64,000 nucleotides of DNA from Simmondsia chinensis (GCA_018398585.1 JAGTTD010000011.1:3967001-4031000), one strand, 5' to 3'. Positions 53,062 through 63,897 are shown, counted from the stretch's first letter. Translations and numbers: made by a program. Notes: generated from the letters alone by a model not told the origin.

Positions 53062-53516
53062 GCTTAGTAAGACGGCTTTAGCTAAACACGACATAGAAAA
53101 GTTTAACGGTAGGAACGACTTTGAGCTCTGGAACGTGAAGGTCCAGGCCTTGCTCGTGGCACTTGGAGTAAGTTCAGCTCTCCAGGATGACAAGGACCAG
53201 CCACAAGGACTTAAACCCACAAAAAAGGCCAATATGGATAAGATAAAATAGCTCATGGTAACATTCTTCTATGTCTCAATAATGCTGTTCTTTCTAAAGT
53301 TTTTGTTGCAACGTGTGCCTCTGTTGTATGGGCTAAGTTAGAGAAACAGTAGGCCTCTAAATTGCTTGCTAACAAAGTATTTTATATGAAAAGGTTCTAC
53401 TCATTTAAAACGGATGAAAATAAGCTATTAGAAGATAACATTGATGAATTCCATAGAGTATTATGTGACTTAGAAACATTAAAGATTGAGATACCAGATG
53501 AAGTTTCTCAAATTTA
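53062..53516 (+). pseudogene. Copia D gag, N-terminal part
   Basis: The translation LSKTALAKHDIEKFNGRNDF, then ELWNVKVQALLVALGV, is a copia gag start just after the primer site. After a stop near 53249 another frame continues with LNNAVLSKVFVATCASVVW, KLLANKVFYMKRFYSFKT and DEFHRVLCDLETLKIEIP, ending DEVSQI at about 53516. There the sequence changes abruptly to organelle-like DNA. It lacks a clear ATG. Confidence 0.8.
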
Positions 53517-54060
53517 GCTGTTGGAGGCCTGCTACTGACGAAGCTATTATTGGACTCGCTTTCCTTGGCTCGGCTGGTCTCACTGGAACTCTTTTTGTTT
53601 GAACCAATATAATGAACTTTGTTTGCCGAATAGCATGTCGAGTGGGGGAAGGCACATGAGTCCGAACGCTATGTTGAATGTGCGACCGACACTACACTTC
53701 GTAGGTACCTGTGCAGGTAAGGCGTCGGTCAGTCCTAGAAACGGCAGCAGTGGCGCGGGCTTCTTCTTGAAGAAATATTAGGCGATAAGCGTTAAGACAG
53801 ACGATTGATCAAGACAAATAAACGAGGAGGACTGGCAAGCAGAGATGGAAGTAGAGAGCTAACCTAAACACAGGAAAAGATCCATTGAAAGAAGGGAATT
53901 GGGGAGGAAATGGGAAGTAGAAAGAGGAAAAGCAACCAGACCAGAAAACATAGCAAACAAACTTCCAATGGAAAATTCAGCCGAACGAATATAAGCCCAC
54001 ATCACTAGTAATGTACCATGACTGGTGGCAGAGTTCTGACTTGTGCCTCAATTCTTTCTA

Positions 54061-54090
54061 GGTGGCGAAGAGCCGACATCGAGGTGCCAG
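54061..54090 (-). pseudogene. Short organellar large-subunit rRNA fragment
   Basis: Reverse-complemented, the stretch GAGCCGACATCGAGGTGCC reads GGCACCTCGATGTCGGCTC, a highly conserved part of bacterial-type 23S and plant mitochondrial 26S rRNA near the peptidyl-transferase centre. Only about 25-30 bp match, and the flanks do not look ribosomal. It is a tiny fragment, or a recombination junction. Confidence 0.45.
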
Positions 54091-54972
54091 AGGATATTCT
54101 AAAAATTATTTGATAACATCTTTTATTTTTAAAGATAAATCAGTATAAGTTCTTCTTCTTTCTCTATGGTATGTTTTGGGATGGGATAATCAATATGCAT
54201 TTTGCTCTTCCCCTTTCATTTTCTAGGCCCTTCCTCTCGAATCGAAGGCTTTCGCTTTTCAGGGCTCTATAGAATGAGCACTATTCACTATCTGCTTCAA
54301 AAAGATAGTGGTAAGTTGCTCCGATCCCCTCTACGCCTAGGACAGAAAGAAACGATGCTGCCAAAGCTTGCTGCAAATGAGGCTTGCCGACTGCTTGCTT
54401 GCAGCCGAAACCCGCCTGCTTGACCCACACCCTTGCTTGTCCTCTTTCTACTTCCCATTTCCTCCCCGAATCCCTTCTTTTAATGGATCTTTTCCTGTGT
54501 TTAGGTTAGCTCTCTACTTTTATCTCTGCTTGCCTATCCTCCTCATTTACTTCTAAAACCCGGCGAACCGAACCATAAAGACAGGGAAGGGCTATTCTAG
54601 CCGAAGCTTTAGATTATTCTCTTCTCTCTCTTTCTATGACTACTCTGGAAAAGGAAGTTTCACTACTCAACGACTTTCGATCTTCTTTCCTCCATATAGA
54701 TATTGAAAAGAACAAGCTCGACACCTGAACTTAAAAGAGCCCATTCGATCTCCGTGCTTAAGCTTGCTCTAGCTTCCCTCACTTCTTGTTATTGTTATGC
54801 CTCCTCTCTTCTTCTTTTCCTTTCTTAAGGCTAATGTAAACCTTCCCTTACTAATGTGGATTCGAAACCGTCGCCTTCCCCAGTAGTCCCTTTTTGGCAC
54901 TAGCTCCCGGTGTGACGTCATAAAAAGCAATCAAAGCACCCCTTTTTGAATTAGAGAGATTTACTGCTGCCA

Positions 54973-55308
54973 TTAAGGCAATGAAATAGTTTTTGTACGA
55001 GTAAGTAAGGGGTATGCCCGGTTTAGGCTTTCCTTGCCTTGTTCCATAGGCTGTTTGCAGGATAAGGCAAGACAGATAGAGAGATCTCTATAAGAGAGGG
55101 GCCACTCTAGTAGACCCGCGATAATCTCGGTGGTAGCCTCAAGTGCTATCTCTAAAGGTGGCAATGACATAGGAGGCGATGTGGGTGAAAACTCAGGAGG
55201 CATTGCGTCAGCAATACGATAAGGAGAGACTGTACCAAAGCAGGAGCACAATGTAATAAAGAAAAAAGAAGGCAACTTGCTAAATTCGACCATAGTAGGT
55301 CTCTTCAT
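54973..55308 (-). other. Unassigned open frame in the organelle-like block
   Basis: A 111-codon minus-strand frame starting MKRPTMVEFSKLPSFF with a Pro/Ser-rich middle (EFSPTSPPMSLPPLEIAL). I recognise no family. A 20-bp block (GGGGCCACTCTAGTAGA) is shared with 57701-57717, which suggests short-repeat recombination inside this mosaic. It may be a chance frame. Confidence 0.3.
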
Positions 55309-55896
55309 TTTGAGGGGGTCCTCGTTGTGTGCACTCGGAAGCGGCTACCTTTTGAGCTTTGGCTTGGTCGCAGTCGTCCTCTCAACCCTTATTTGAAGAG
55401 TGTTTATCTACATTTTATTTTCAGAATTCTTTATTCAATTACGACAAAAAAAAAAAATGAAAAGTGAAATTCTTAAGTAGATGAAGTCTTCTTTCTTCTC
55501 GGTCCGCTTTGGCTCCTGATCTTGAGCTCGCTGTTCTTGGCCTTAGGCTTGGCTTCTTCTTGGAGTCTTTGCCTTTTCGATATGAGTCCGGAAAGCCTAG
55601 AATCCTCAATACAATAAAGATAAGGGATCTCTCAAAATAGAGAAAGGCGGGCAGGGCTTCTGCACTAGAAGATGTTTTAACACGAATCTTTGGGAAAGTG
55701 GCCACAGCAAACCAAGCCCCCAAAGAGGTTTCTGAGCTGGGTAGGACGTCGAAGGTTTTTCTTCACTAACTAAAATCCCTGTTTGGATGAACATTTCATG
55801 GGATTGGAGTTGGAATAATTTCGACAACGGATCACGAAATCTTAGTAATCTTCTCTATCTAATGAAGGGGGGAGTCCACCCATAACGTAACTCAGT

Positions 55897-56100
55897 ATGG
55901 AATACACTATTGGGTTAGCCAAAATGGTGGATTCCCTTGCTACATTACAATAACTCGCTCCTTATACAGGAACAACACTCGCTGAATTTTTTATGTACCG
56001 TGAACAACGAACTTTAATCATTTATGATGATCTTTCCAAGCAAGCCCAAGCTTATCGACAAATGTCTCTTCTATTACGAAGACCGCCCAGTCGTGGACGT
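55897..56100 (+). pseudogene. atpA: Plastid-type atpA (ATP synthase CF1 alpha) fragment
   Basis: The plus strand translates as MEYTIGLAKMVDSLATLQ, a TAA stop (55951-55953), then [18 protein letters not shown] and [28 protein letters not shown]. This follows the central nucleotide-binding part of the ATP synthase alpha subunit, and the FMYRE and KQAQAYRQM wording fits the plastid protein better than the mitochondrial one. It covers about 67 of some 500 residues, has a premature stop, and breaks off at 56100. It is non-functional plastid-derived DNA. Confidence 0.8.
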
Positions 56101-56960
56101 CCGAATGACACTCAACCGTGAGTCACAAGGTGAAAGGAACTTAGCAAATGAGGTCCAGCTCTATGAGCTCTTGGGAAAGGGTTTCTCGCTCAACTAACAC
56201 ACTTGAAGAAAGATAGAAAAAACTTTTCTAAAATACACAATTATCAAAGCTGAACTCACTTCGCTACCTTTCTCCGAGTGACTAACCAGATTAACTAATT
56301 ACGCCAATGCGAGATCTAAAAACATATCTCTCAGTGGCATGCTGATCTCTTTTTCTTGTATTCTCCTCCTTGGGAAAAAAACCTTCCACATCATCTGTTG
56401 TCTTGCATCCATAGGGATGAGTGTTGCATCTGTCTTATAAAGTTCATGATACAGAACTTTTTTTGGTTCATTCTATTGGTTCTCGACTCATCCAAAAGAC
56501 AAGTATCTTCTATAGAATCTCAATGAATTCATAATTTTTCTTTCATTTTTTACTCACCCATAATATCAATGAGACATCAATTACTCTGTTTGATCTAGAG
56601 AAGGACAGAATGTGATTTGCTGCTCGAATTCTGCTTGTGCGCGCTGCTGTTCTGTTGCTTGGTTAGCATGCCTTCGCTGACAGTCTAAACAAAGATTGTG
56701 TCGACAATAGAGCGGATACACGCGATTTCCCAACTTGGCAACTATGGGGACTTCTTCGCTCTAGAGTGCGCAGCTCTTAGGTGGTTATGGCATTCCTTAC
56801 ATGATCTATATCGTTTCATCAATAAAGAAAGGCTTGGAGATTTGTTTCATAGAAGCACCTTCTTCCTTTCCATGTCTCTATCTTGACTCATGGAGACAGC
56901 CCGCTTTGGTCGACGTCACAGCTTTTGTCAGCCTTCGCTCGTGCCCTCGCCTATCCAACG

Positions 56961-57835
56961 CTAGTAATGTGGTCTTAGAGTACCTGATAAGTAAGCCTGC
57001 TGAGCCTCATTAATCTTCGTCTGAAGTGCTTCCTCATTAAAATCTTCGCCAATCATCTGCTTAGTGCCACGAATTAACAAAGAGGCATCCAGAATTTGCC
57101 TTAATAGCTCTTTATAAGGAGTTTCAACGAGACCATGATTCCCAAGCGTGTCAAAAAACTGTTCATCTGTGCCTCGGAGTTCACACCTCTTTCGCCACTT
57201 CACGTGAGACTTAAAGCATTCAAACATTGCAAGAGATAAGGCTTCAATTGATGAAGTTTTGGGGTGGATACTGCACCCAATAGAACCAAAAGCGTCTGAA
57301 ATCTTAATAGTTGTTGCATCCTTGGCAACGATAGGAGAAGCTACTTGGCCTGCAAAAAGATCAACCTGAATAGGAGCAGCGGTCAAAGCTTACGCTTGCA
57401 CGGCATCCATATTTTGGTCATGAACCTCTGCGGGCAATTTGCTTATAGGTGGGGGATGGGATGCTTCCTTAGACTCTCTTAAACATTGTGAAGAAGATTT
57501 TCTGCTCCCTGCCGTCTTTCTTCAGTCTCTGGCAAAACAGAAGACTTCTGAGTGGTCATGCGGGATGGACTGACTACAACTTCTGTCTGGAGCAACCCTG
57601 CACTTTAAAATGTAATAGATTTTGTTGGCATTCTAGTAGGGGTCACAGTAGTGGAAGAAGCTTCACTCCCTACTGGATCAGCTAGAGGAGAAAGAATAGG
57701 GGCCACTCTAGTAGATCCCGCGCCGCTAGATTTATGGCCACCTTGAGAAGACGGGTCAAGTGGGAGTATTTTGAGCCTTTGTAACCCTCTGATGTAGCAC
57801 TGGAATTCCCATATTGACCTTAGCAGAGAAGTCAA
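56961..57835 (-). other. Unidentified coding-like region in the organelle-like block
   Basis: Several minus-strand frames here look protein-like and not random. From high to low: a hydrophilic stretch with GGHKSSGAGSTRVAPILSPL (57760-57690), a TQKSSVLPETEERRQGAE-like stretch (about 57560-57500) and a 141-codon frame from 57386 with FECFKSHVKWRKRCELRG and LRQILDASLLIRGTKQMIG. They are separated by stops and frameshifts. I do not recognise the family. A further coding-like piece lies at about 58030-57900. It may be a degraded foreign gene, possibly of viral origin, but there is no motif to prove it. Confidence 0.3.
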
Positions 57836-57839
57836 TAAT

Positions 57840-59827
57840 AGACCTGCGAATCAAAATGGGAACGTTAGCAGAGAAGTCAATCTTTCATTTCGAAATATTG
57901 ACCTTTTGGTCTGACCATGTTTAAAAAGCCTTTAAACACTCCATAACAAACAACCTCAGCTTGGTCACAATTAGCTTCTGCAAAAAGCACCAAGTCACCA
58001 GCTTTAAAGATATGAGATAGAGCCGGGCCCAACTATTTAACTAGTTCAAAGCAATGTCCCTATGCTATGTTCCTGTCTTAAGCCAAGTCTGCTATCTTCG
58101 CCTCGTTGTGCGCTTTTACTTAGTATTTCTTTCCTTGACAAGAGAACTTAAATTCTTCCCTTATCTTATGGGAAAGATCACAAACAATTAATCCACTGAG
58201 GGACTTTCACGAGAAGGCTATTTTCTTAACGAAACGAAAAATGGCATGTTTATGAGCAGGTTGTCAAACCTACTACTATACGAACAGTCTTCCCATTGCT
58301 CTAGGCCAAAGCTGGCAAATATATGACCCCACTATAGATACCTACATCTATATAGATAGATTAACTTTATATTTCAAACATCAATGATATGCTTTTGCTT
58401 TTTGTGACACCGGTGAATGCTGACTAAGAAAGAAGAACAAAGCAGGTAGACCAAGCGAGCTTACAGAATTCAGGGAATTAGAACTGAGAATAAGCTCTTT
58501 TGACCAATTAGCACGTTTGGTAGCCAGAAAGAGGATATCATAGAAAGCATTCACATTAATTTCTACGGTCGCTGATCAAAAGCACATTCATTCAGTAAGG
58601 GATTTTTTTATGTACGAAAATTCTAATACACGGCTCGGCTATCTCACCTAGCCAAGCCAACAAAAAAGGAATACTTAAAAAGTATGACCCGATCCTAATA
58701 TGTATGATGGAATCAAACGGATTCCTACTTTAAGCATTGGATTTCTTGTCTTAGTTAAGAGGGGTCATCGAAAGAACAGGTTCAAAATTACGATCAATTC
58801 CTGCAGTTCACACTTGGGCAAAGATGACTGACTTTGGAAGTGGAACACGAACCTATTTCCGCTATTCCGGGTTCTTATTAAGCGTAGTGAAATCAAGGTT
58901 TAAGATAAAGTCAGCGAAGTTTCTATGGTGTTCTACCTTTGCGTAGTCTCGATCCACAGCGGAAGGCTCCGTGCCTGAGCCTCATTAGACTCAACGAAAG
59001 TGTAAGGTGTAAGTGAAGAGAATAGAAGAGATGAAGTCCGTCCCTTAGCCTAGTATATATCCACAGTTGACGCAACTCCGTATCGACGCCTTACTACTAC
59101 TTTAATTAATTAATTTAATTAACGGCTAAGCGATTTCATAACCTGAGCTTTTCTTAACCATCTGACCTTGCTTCGTAACCTTCCCGACTTCCATAGGTCC
59201 TTGGTTTGACCTCCTTAATTGGAGGTCACCTTGCTTTTAGGAAAGCGCGGAGCGGGGCCAATTTCTCGTACTTGCTTAGTGTGTCCTCCTTTCGTTGAGT
59301 GCTCTGCCCAGTTCACTGGGCTGTTAGCCTACCAAGCACTTGCCCGCCGCTCCTGCCGCCCGCGTGGTGGGCGGAGCTCTCGTTATCCTTATTGTTCTCT
59401 CTGTTGGGGCCCCTCCCACTACTCTAGCCATAAGCTATGGCAGCTCCAGCTTGCAACCACAGGGGCTTGCCCTACGAGGCCAGTGTGGGCTCAGCAGTCA
59501 GCCTCCATGCGAATTACGTTAGGGGGTCTTTCACTTTTGCCAGATAGAGAGAGATACTACGAGTCCTCCGTCCCAGATTCTATCGCCGCGGCCATCTGTT
59601 TCACCGGTACTACCAAAAAGTCTCATGCTTACGACTATTATTGATGGTTTTATTATCTTGGACCACGAAGACTCCGGTTGTACTTCTGGTTTCTATTCTC
59701 ATCATCATGTTGATGATAAATCTCCTTGTGCTCTACCATAAGAACTAGAATTATATGAGGCCAGTAAGCAAACGGCGTGCCTCACTAAGATTTCAAAAAG
59801 CTATCCCGAATTCAAGTTGATTATGTT
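57840..59827. other. Organelle-like DNA without recognised genes
   Basis: I found no tRNA or known organellar protein gene. The 59219-59644 stretch has a 141-codon plus-strand frame and a GC-rich block (GCTCCTGCCGCCCGCGTGGT) resembling mitochondrial DNA in style only. A run of ATTAATTAATTTAATTAA lies at 59105-59122. Confidence 0.4.
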
Positions 59828-59837
59828 TCATCTCTTC

Positions 59838-60050
59838 CTCAGAGAAAGACGATCAAACAATTCCCAATCATGGTCCTTGCGGATAGGATCATCCATATAA
59901 TATACAAAGAAAAACTCTAGATATTTGATATCTTTCTCTTTGAATGAGATCTCAATTCCAGCGACGGTTTCATTAGACATCTTACAACTAGAACCGCTCT
60001 TTTTTCTGATCCAGTTCCTCCACCACCATGAACCCCAGTTAGATTCAGGC
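59838..60050 (-). pseudogene. ycf2: Plastid ycf2 fragment
   Basis: The minus-strand translation [67 protein letters not shown] follows the N-terminal third of the large plastid Ycf2 protein, which belongs to a plastid protein-import-associated ATPase complex. Only about 70 of more than 2000 residues are present. The frame is intact over this stretch and is fused upstream to psbH codons. Confidence 0.85.
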
Positions 60051-60127
60051 CCTACAGTAGTTTGTCTTGGACAAGATCTAGAACTACCCTCAACGGTTTG
60101 TGTAGCCATAAATCTGATTGTATTCAT
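60051..60127 (-). pseudogene. psbH: Plastid psbH start, fused to ycf2
   Basis: ATG at 60109-60107 opens [20 protein letters not shown], the N-terminus of the photosystem II phosphoprotein PsbH. At about 60050 the frame passes directly into ycf2 codons (PESNWGSWW). An earlier in-frame ATG at 60127 adds MNTIRF. psbH and psbN are divergent neighbours in plastid genomes, and here psbN lies just to the right in the opposite direction, so this end of the plastid piece is colinear. Confidence 0.85.
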
Positions 60128-60159
60128 TGAGATATGTTGACTTTGTATACCATTCCGTT

Positions 60160-60377
60160 GTAAATAAACGATCTTATCATAGACACATTGTGGTCTTGAT
60201 ATTATTTAATAATGGAAACATCAGCAATAGTCACCATCTCTATATTTGGTTTACTTGTAAATTCCTTTGTAAATAAACGATCTTATCATAGATACATTGT
60301 GGTCTTGATATTATATAATAATGGAAATAGCAGCCCTAGTCGCCATCTCTATATCTGGTTTACTTGTAAGTTTTACC
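60160..60377 (+). repeat. 109-bp tandem duplication of the psbN upstream and start region
   Basis: The unit starts GTAAATAAACGATCTTATCA at 60160 and again at 60269. Each copy contains TAGACACATTGTGGTCTTGA or its near match, then ATAATGGAAA with a psbN start codon (60212 and 60321). The copies differ at several sites: the first encodes METSAIVTISIFGLLV, the second [16 protein letters not shown]. Their divergence shows that the duplication is not recent. Confidence 0.85.
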
Positions 60378-60452
60378 GGGGACGCCTTATATACCGCTTT
60401 GGGGCAACCCTCTCAATAACTAAGAGATCCATTCGAGGAACATGGGGACTAG
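60321..60452 (+). pseudogene. psbN: Plastid psbN with a premature stop
   Basis: The frame spans 44 codons including the stop, the usual size of psbN (43 aa), a small thylakoid protein needed for photosystem II assembly. It reads [32 protein letters not shown], then TAA at 60417-60419, then LRDPFEEHGD and TAG at 60450. The TAA replaces a CAA glutamine codon. If the source was a plant organelle, RNA editing could not remove this stop simply, so it is most likely a decay mutation. The flanking TTGAAGTCATGAGCCT resembles the normal plastid sequence after psbN. Confidence 0.85.
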
Positions 60453-61215
60453 TTGAAGTCATGAGCCTTACGGGAACCGAAGGTTAGGCCGACTACTTTA
60501 GTAGAGCTACACTTAAAAAAGTTTATTCTTAACTTTTTGTCAATGTTGTCAATTCCCAGGATACTAATGTATCCTTCCTTCTTGTGCATATAGTTGTCTA
60601 ACTGCTTTCTTCCTTCGAATTCTTTAGCTACTTCCACATCCGTCGTCTTCAGGAAAGCTTACTTCATGGCGATTCGCGTTCTTCTGAACGCCTACCCTAT
60701 GGATGCTTTCATAGCTTTTGTCAGGTCAAGAATGAACGAAGGAAAAGCGGTTCCTTCCATTGATTGTGCGTTTACGCTTTGTTTAAGCAGCTTTTAATGT
60801 GCTTTCTAATCCGCTTCTGTAAAGAAAGGAGAACAGAGAGTGACAGGCTAACTAACTTACATGATTTCAACTATGCCTGAAAAGTGAACAAGAAGAGTGT
60901 TCACTGGCCATGATCTGTCATTACGTGCGACTATCTCCACTATAGAAAGAAAAAGGAAAGAAAGAACAAATCCGCTAGTAAATAGTAAATAAAAAAAAAA
61001 GGCTCTCTACATATGCATCGTCCAAAAAATGATTTTTATGAGTTGTAGCAAAGAAACTTCAAGACTCTCAACAAAGACTCCAATCGAGTGACTAGAAGTG
61101 GATTTGCCCAAACTACTCCTAGAGTGAACGACTTCCTCTAGCTTTGTGCCCATGATCGTCTAGCCCTTCTCCACACTGAGCATATTAGTCAGGGATCCCT
61201 ATTGTTGGTGCCAAG
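60453..61215. other. Right end of the organelle-like block
   Basis: No recognised gene. Contains an AT-rich stretch with a run of ten A (about 60989-61000) and several GAAAGAAAG-type patches. The change back to Copia D gag occurs at about 61215. Confidence 0.4.
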
Positions 61216-61675
61216 GAATCAATGAAAGCACTGAAAGCAATTATACTTTTAGGGTCCTTTCCTAAATATCTGAAGGCACAGAAAAATACTCTAAGATATG
61301 GTAGGAAAACAATATCACTTACTAAGGTTAAGGATGCTTTAAGGTCCAAAATAGTAGAACTAAAGAAACAAGGCAAGTACCATGTTAGCAGCAGCAATAA
61401 CAACAGAGAGGGCCTTACAGCTAGAGGAGATCTAAGACTAGATATAACTATAGCAAGAAAAGAGGATAACGTGTTCACATATCTCAATATAGGGGCAAGA
61501 GAGACATGTCTAATACAAAATGCTTTGACTGTGGTAGAATGGGCCATATTAGATGATACTGTCCAGATAAGAATAAGCACCTTTTGTGTGCTGAAAATGG
61601 TATTAAGAGACATAAAATAGTAAGACGAACTCCCCAACAGAATAAAGTAGCTGAAAGAATGAAGGAACACTTTTA
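61216..61675 (+). pseudogene. Copia D gag C-terminus with zinc knuckle, joined to an integrase block
   Basis: From 61222 the frame gives MKALKAIILLGSFPKYLKA, then LRYGRKTISLTKVKDALRSK, a typical copia gag end. In another frame follows the zinc knuckle CFDCGRMGHIR-stop-YC (about 61521-61562), then IKRHKIVRRTPQQNKVAERM. The latter is the end of the integrase core, with the catalytic Glu in AERM. So protease, pre-integrase and most of the integrase are deleted between the zinc knuckle and RTPQQN. Confidence 0.75.
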
Positions 61676-62630
61676 GATAGGGTTCATTGTATGTTATTTT
61701 AATAAGGTTAAAGAAAACAGTTTTGGGGTGAGATTGTTAACACAACTACCTACATGGTTAATAGGTCCCCCAATTTAGCCTTAAAAATGAAAGCTCTTGA
61801 AAACGTTTGGACTGGAAAATCTGTTAACTATAACAATCTAAAAGTGTTCGAATGTTCAGCTTTCGCACATCAAAGAGAGAGTAAGCTTGAGCCTAGGGAT
61901 GTTAAGGGCATTTTCCTCTAGTATCCTTTAGGTGTCAAAGGCTATAGATTGGGTATAAAGGAGGGCAACAGAACTATAACTATTGTTAGTAGGGATGTCA
62001 TCTTCAATGAGGATGTGATGCCCTACATTAAAGAACAAATGAGAGATAGTTCAGTTGTTAGGACTTTTAACCCTAACTTGTATGATTTAAAAGTTAATCC
62101 ACCTAACCCAATAAACCTAAGAATTGGACCTGAACATAACTTGGATGAACCCGAACGAGATAATGTTGTAACTGTCCCTAAGAGACCTGAAACAGAACCT
62201 AACATACTTGAAAATGATGTCCAGGACTTAGAAACTTATCAATTGGCTAGAGTTAGGATGAGAAGAGAGATTAGAGCTCCAAATAGGTATGATTTTGGTG
62301 ATTGTATTGCCTATGCTCTAAATATTGCTTTAGAATACGTCGAAATCAAGCCTTTGTCCTATAGTCAAGCTATCAATAGCAAGCATTCAACAGAGTGGCT
62401 GAATGATAGGACTATTGAAATGGAGAGCTTGAGAAAGAACAAGACTTGCGTTTTGATCCCTAAGCCTAAGGGTAAAAAAAATAATAGGTTCTAAGCAGAT
62501 TTTTAGGGTTAAAGAACCTGAAACTCCGAAGGGTTTACCTAGGTTTAAGACCAGATTAGTAGCCAAAGGCTTTACTCAAAAATAGGGAGTTGATTATACT
62601 TAGATTTTCAGTCCTATAGTGAAACAAGCT
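61676..62630 (+). pseudogene. Copia D integrase end and RT start
   Basis: Pieces read YMVNRSPNLALKMKALENVW, a stop-interrupted GVKGYRLGIKEGNRTITI, SRDVIFNEDVMPYIKE, then the linker and RT start. Around 62500-62600 are FRVKEPETPKGLPRFKTRLV, AKGFTQK-stop-GVDYT-stop-IFSPIV. The two TAG codons stand where CAG or TGG is expected. The 181-codon open frame 61949-62494 includes the linker. Confidence 0.75.
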
Positions 62631-63897
62631 ACTATACGTGTTATTATGTGTTTAACTGCATTATATGATATGATTCTGCATCAAATGGATGTTACTACTG
62701 CTTTGTTACATGAAGAACTTGAGGAAGAGATCCTCATTTCTCAACTTGAGGGGTTTATAGAACCCCAGCAATCTGATTGTGTTTGCTTGCTCAAAAAATA
62801 TCTATACGGGTTAAAACAATCACCCAAATAGTGGTACAAAAGATTTCATTCTTTTATGACTGATAATTATTTTGTTAGGTCTGTTCATGATACTTGCTTT
62901 TATTTCAAGAATATTGACTATTTGTATGTAATTTTCCTACTGATATATATGGATGATATGCTCTTAGCAAGTAGGTCCCAGGAGCAAATTTCAAATCTAA
63001 AATTGAGGTTGAATGGCTCTTTCGATATGAAAGACATGAGAGAGGCTAAGAAAATCTTAGAAATAGACATTGTTAGAAACTGGTGAAACATAATAGTCCA
63101 CTTGAGTCAAAGCCATTATTTAACTAAGGTTTTGACAAGGTTTAACATTTATGATTCTAAAACTTTTAAACTACCCATGGTAACTTAGTATCAATTTTCA
63201 ACAAAACAATGTCCTCAAATAAAACAAAAAAAAGCTTAAAATGAGTATTATTCCATACGCTAATGCTATAGGGTCATTAATGTACTCAATGACCTATACT
63301 AGGCCAGATTTAGCTTTTCCCATGAGTGTTCTATTAGGATATATGTCAAATCCCTGTAAAGTTCATTAGGATGGTGTTTAATGGTTATTGAGATACGTTA
63401 GAGGAACCATAGATTTAGGCCTAACCTTTGGTAGAGATCAAGGAGACCTTAAGCTAATTGGATATGTAGATTCTGATTTTACTGGTGACCTAGATAGAAG
63501 AAGGTCAAACTCTGCCTATATTTTTACTTTAATTGGTGGAACCATTAGTTGGAGGTCAAAGTTATAGTTTTTAATTTCACTTTCAACTACATAATCTGAA
63601 TTGTTGCTTATATCAAATGCAGTTAAAGAAGCAATATGGTTGAATGGCTTATTAATTGAAATTAAGCTTGACCAAGGATCACCCAAAATTTATTCAGATA
63701 GTCAATCTGCTAGTGCCTTATGTAGGAATCCAGTTTTTCCTGATAGAACTAAGCATTTGGTTGTAAGAAGATACTTTAACATGGACCAACTTGATGATAA
63801 CCAAATTGAACTACTCAAAATTGATACTGAAGATAACCCCGTTGACATGGGTACAAAGACGCTTCCTTTGGAAAAGTTTAAACGTATGTATTATTAA
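62619..63897 (+). pseudogene. Copia D reverse transcriptase and RNase H
   Basis: In order: [34 protein letters not shown] (followed by TAG), the catalytic LLIYMDDMLLASRS box at about 62942-62983, then SMTYTRPDLAFPM (63285 on), IGYVDSDFTGDLDRRR with the first RNase H Asp, LSTT-stop-SE, and SDSQSASALCRNPVF with the later Asp. It ends ...LPLEKFKRMYY and TAA near 63897. The YMDD box is intact but the frame is not. Confidence 0.85.

Larger units (their letters stand above)
53517..61215. other. Organelle-like DNA mosaic inserted in the Copia D gag
   Basis: Composition differs from the flanks: more balanced GC, many CTT/GAA-rich stretches, and no transposon or intron signs. It contains pieces of plastid atpA, psbH, ycf2 and psbN, and a short 23S/26S rRNA-like piece. 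The remainder carries no gene I recognise, as is usual for plant mitochondrial intergenic DNA. A mitochondrial segment already carrying plastid pieces, moved to the nucleus, would explain it, but the mitochondrial origin is inferred. Junctions are at about 53516 and 61215. No target duplication is seen, which fits end-joining repair. Confidence 0.6.

Noticed and set aside
56961..57386. Calling the 141-codon frame a viral coat protein
   Set aside because: The composition is suggestive, but I see no family motif and cannot search; it is left as unidentified.
59219..59644. 141-codon plus-strand frame as a mitochondrial cytochrome-biogenesis gene
   Set aside because: The style is mitochondrial but no conserved block could be matched in any frame.
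60212..60487. 91-codon frame covering the first psbN copy as a new gene
   Set aside because: It is the duplicated psbN start running through the second repeat unit in a different frame.
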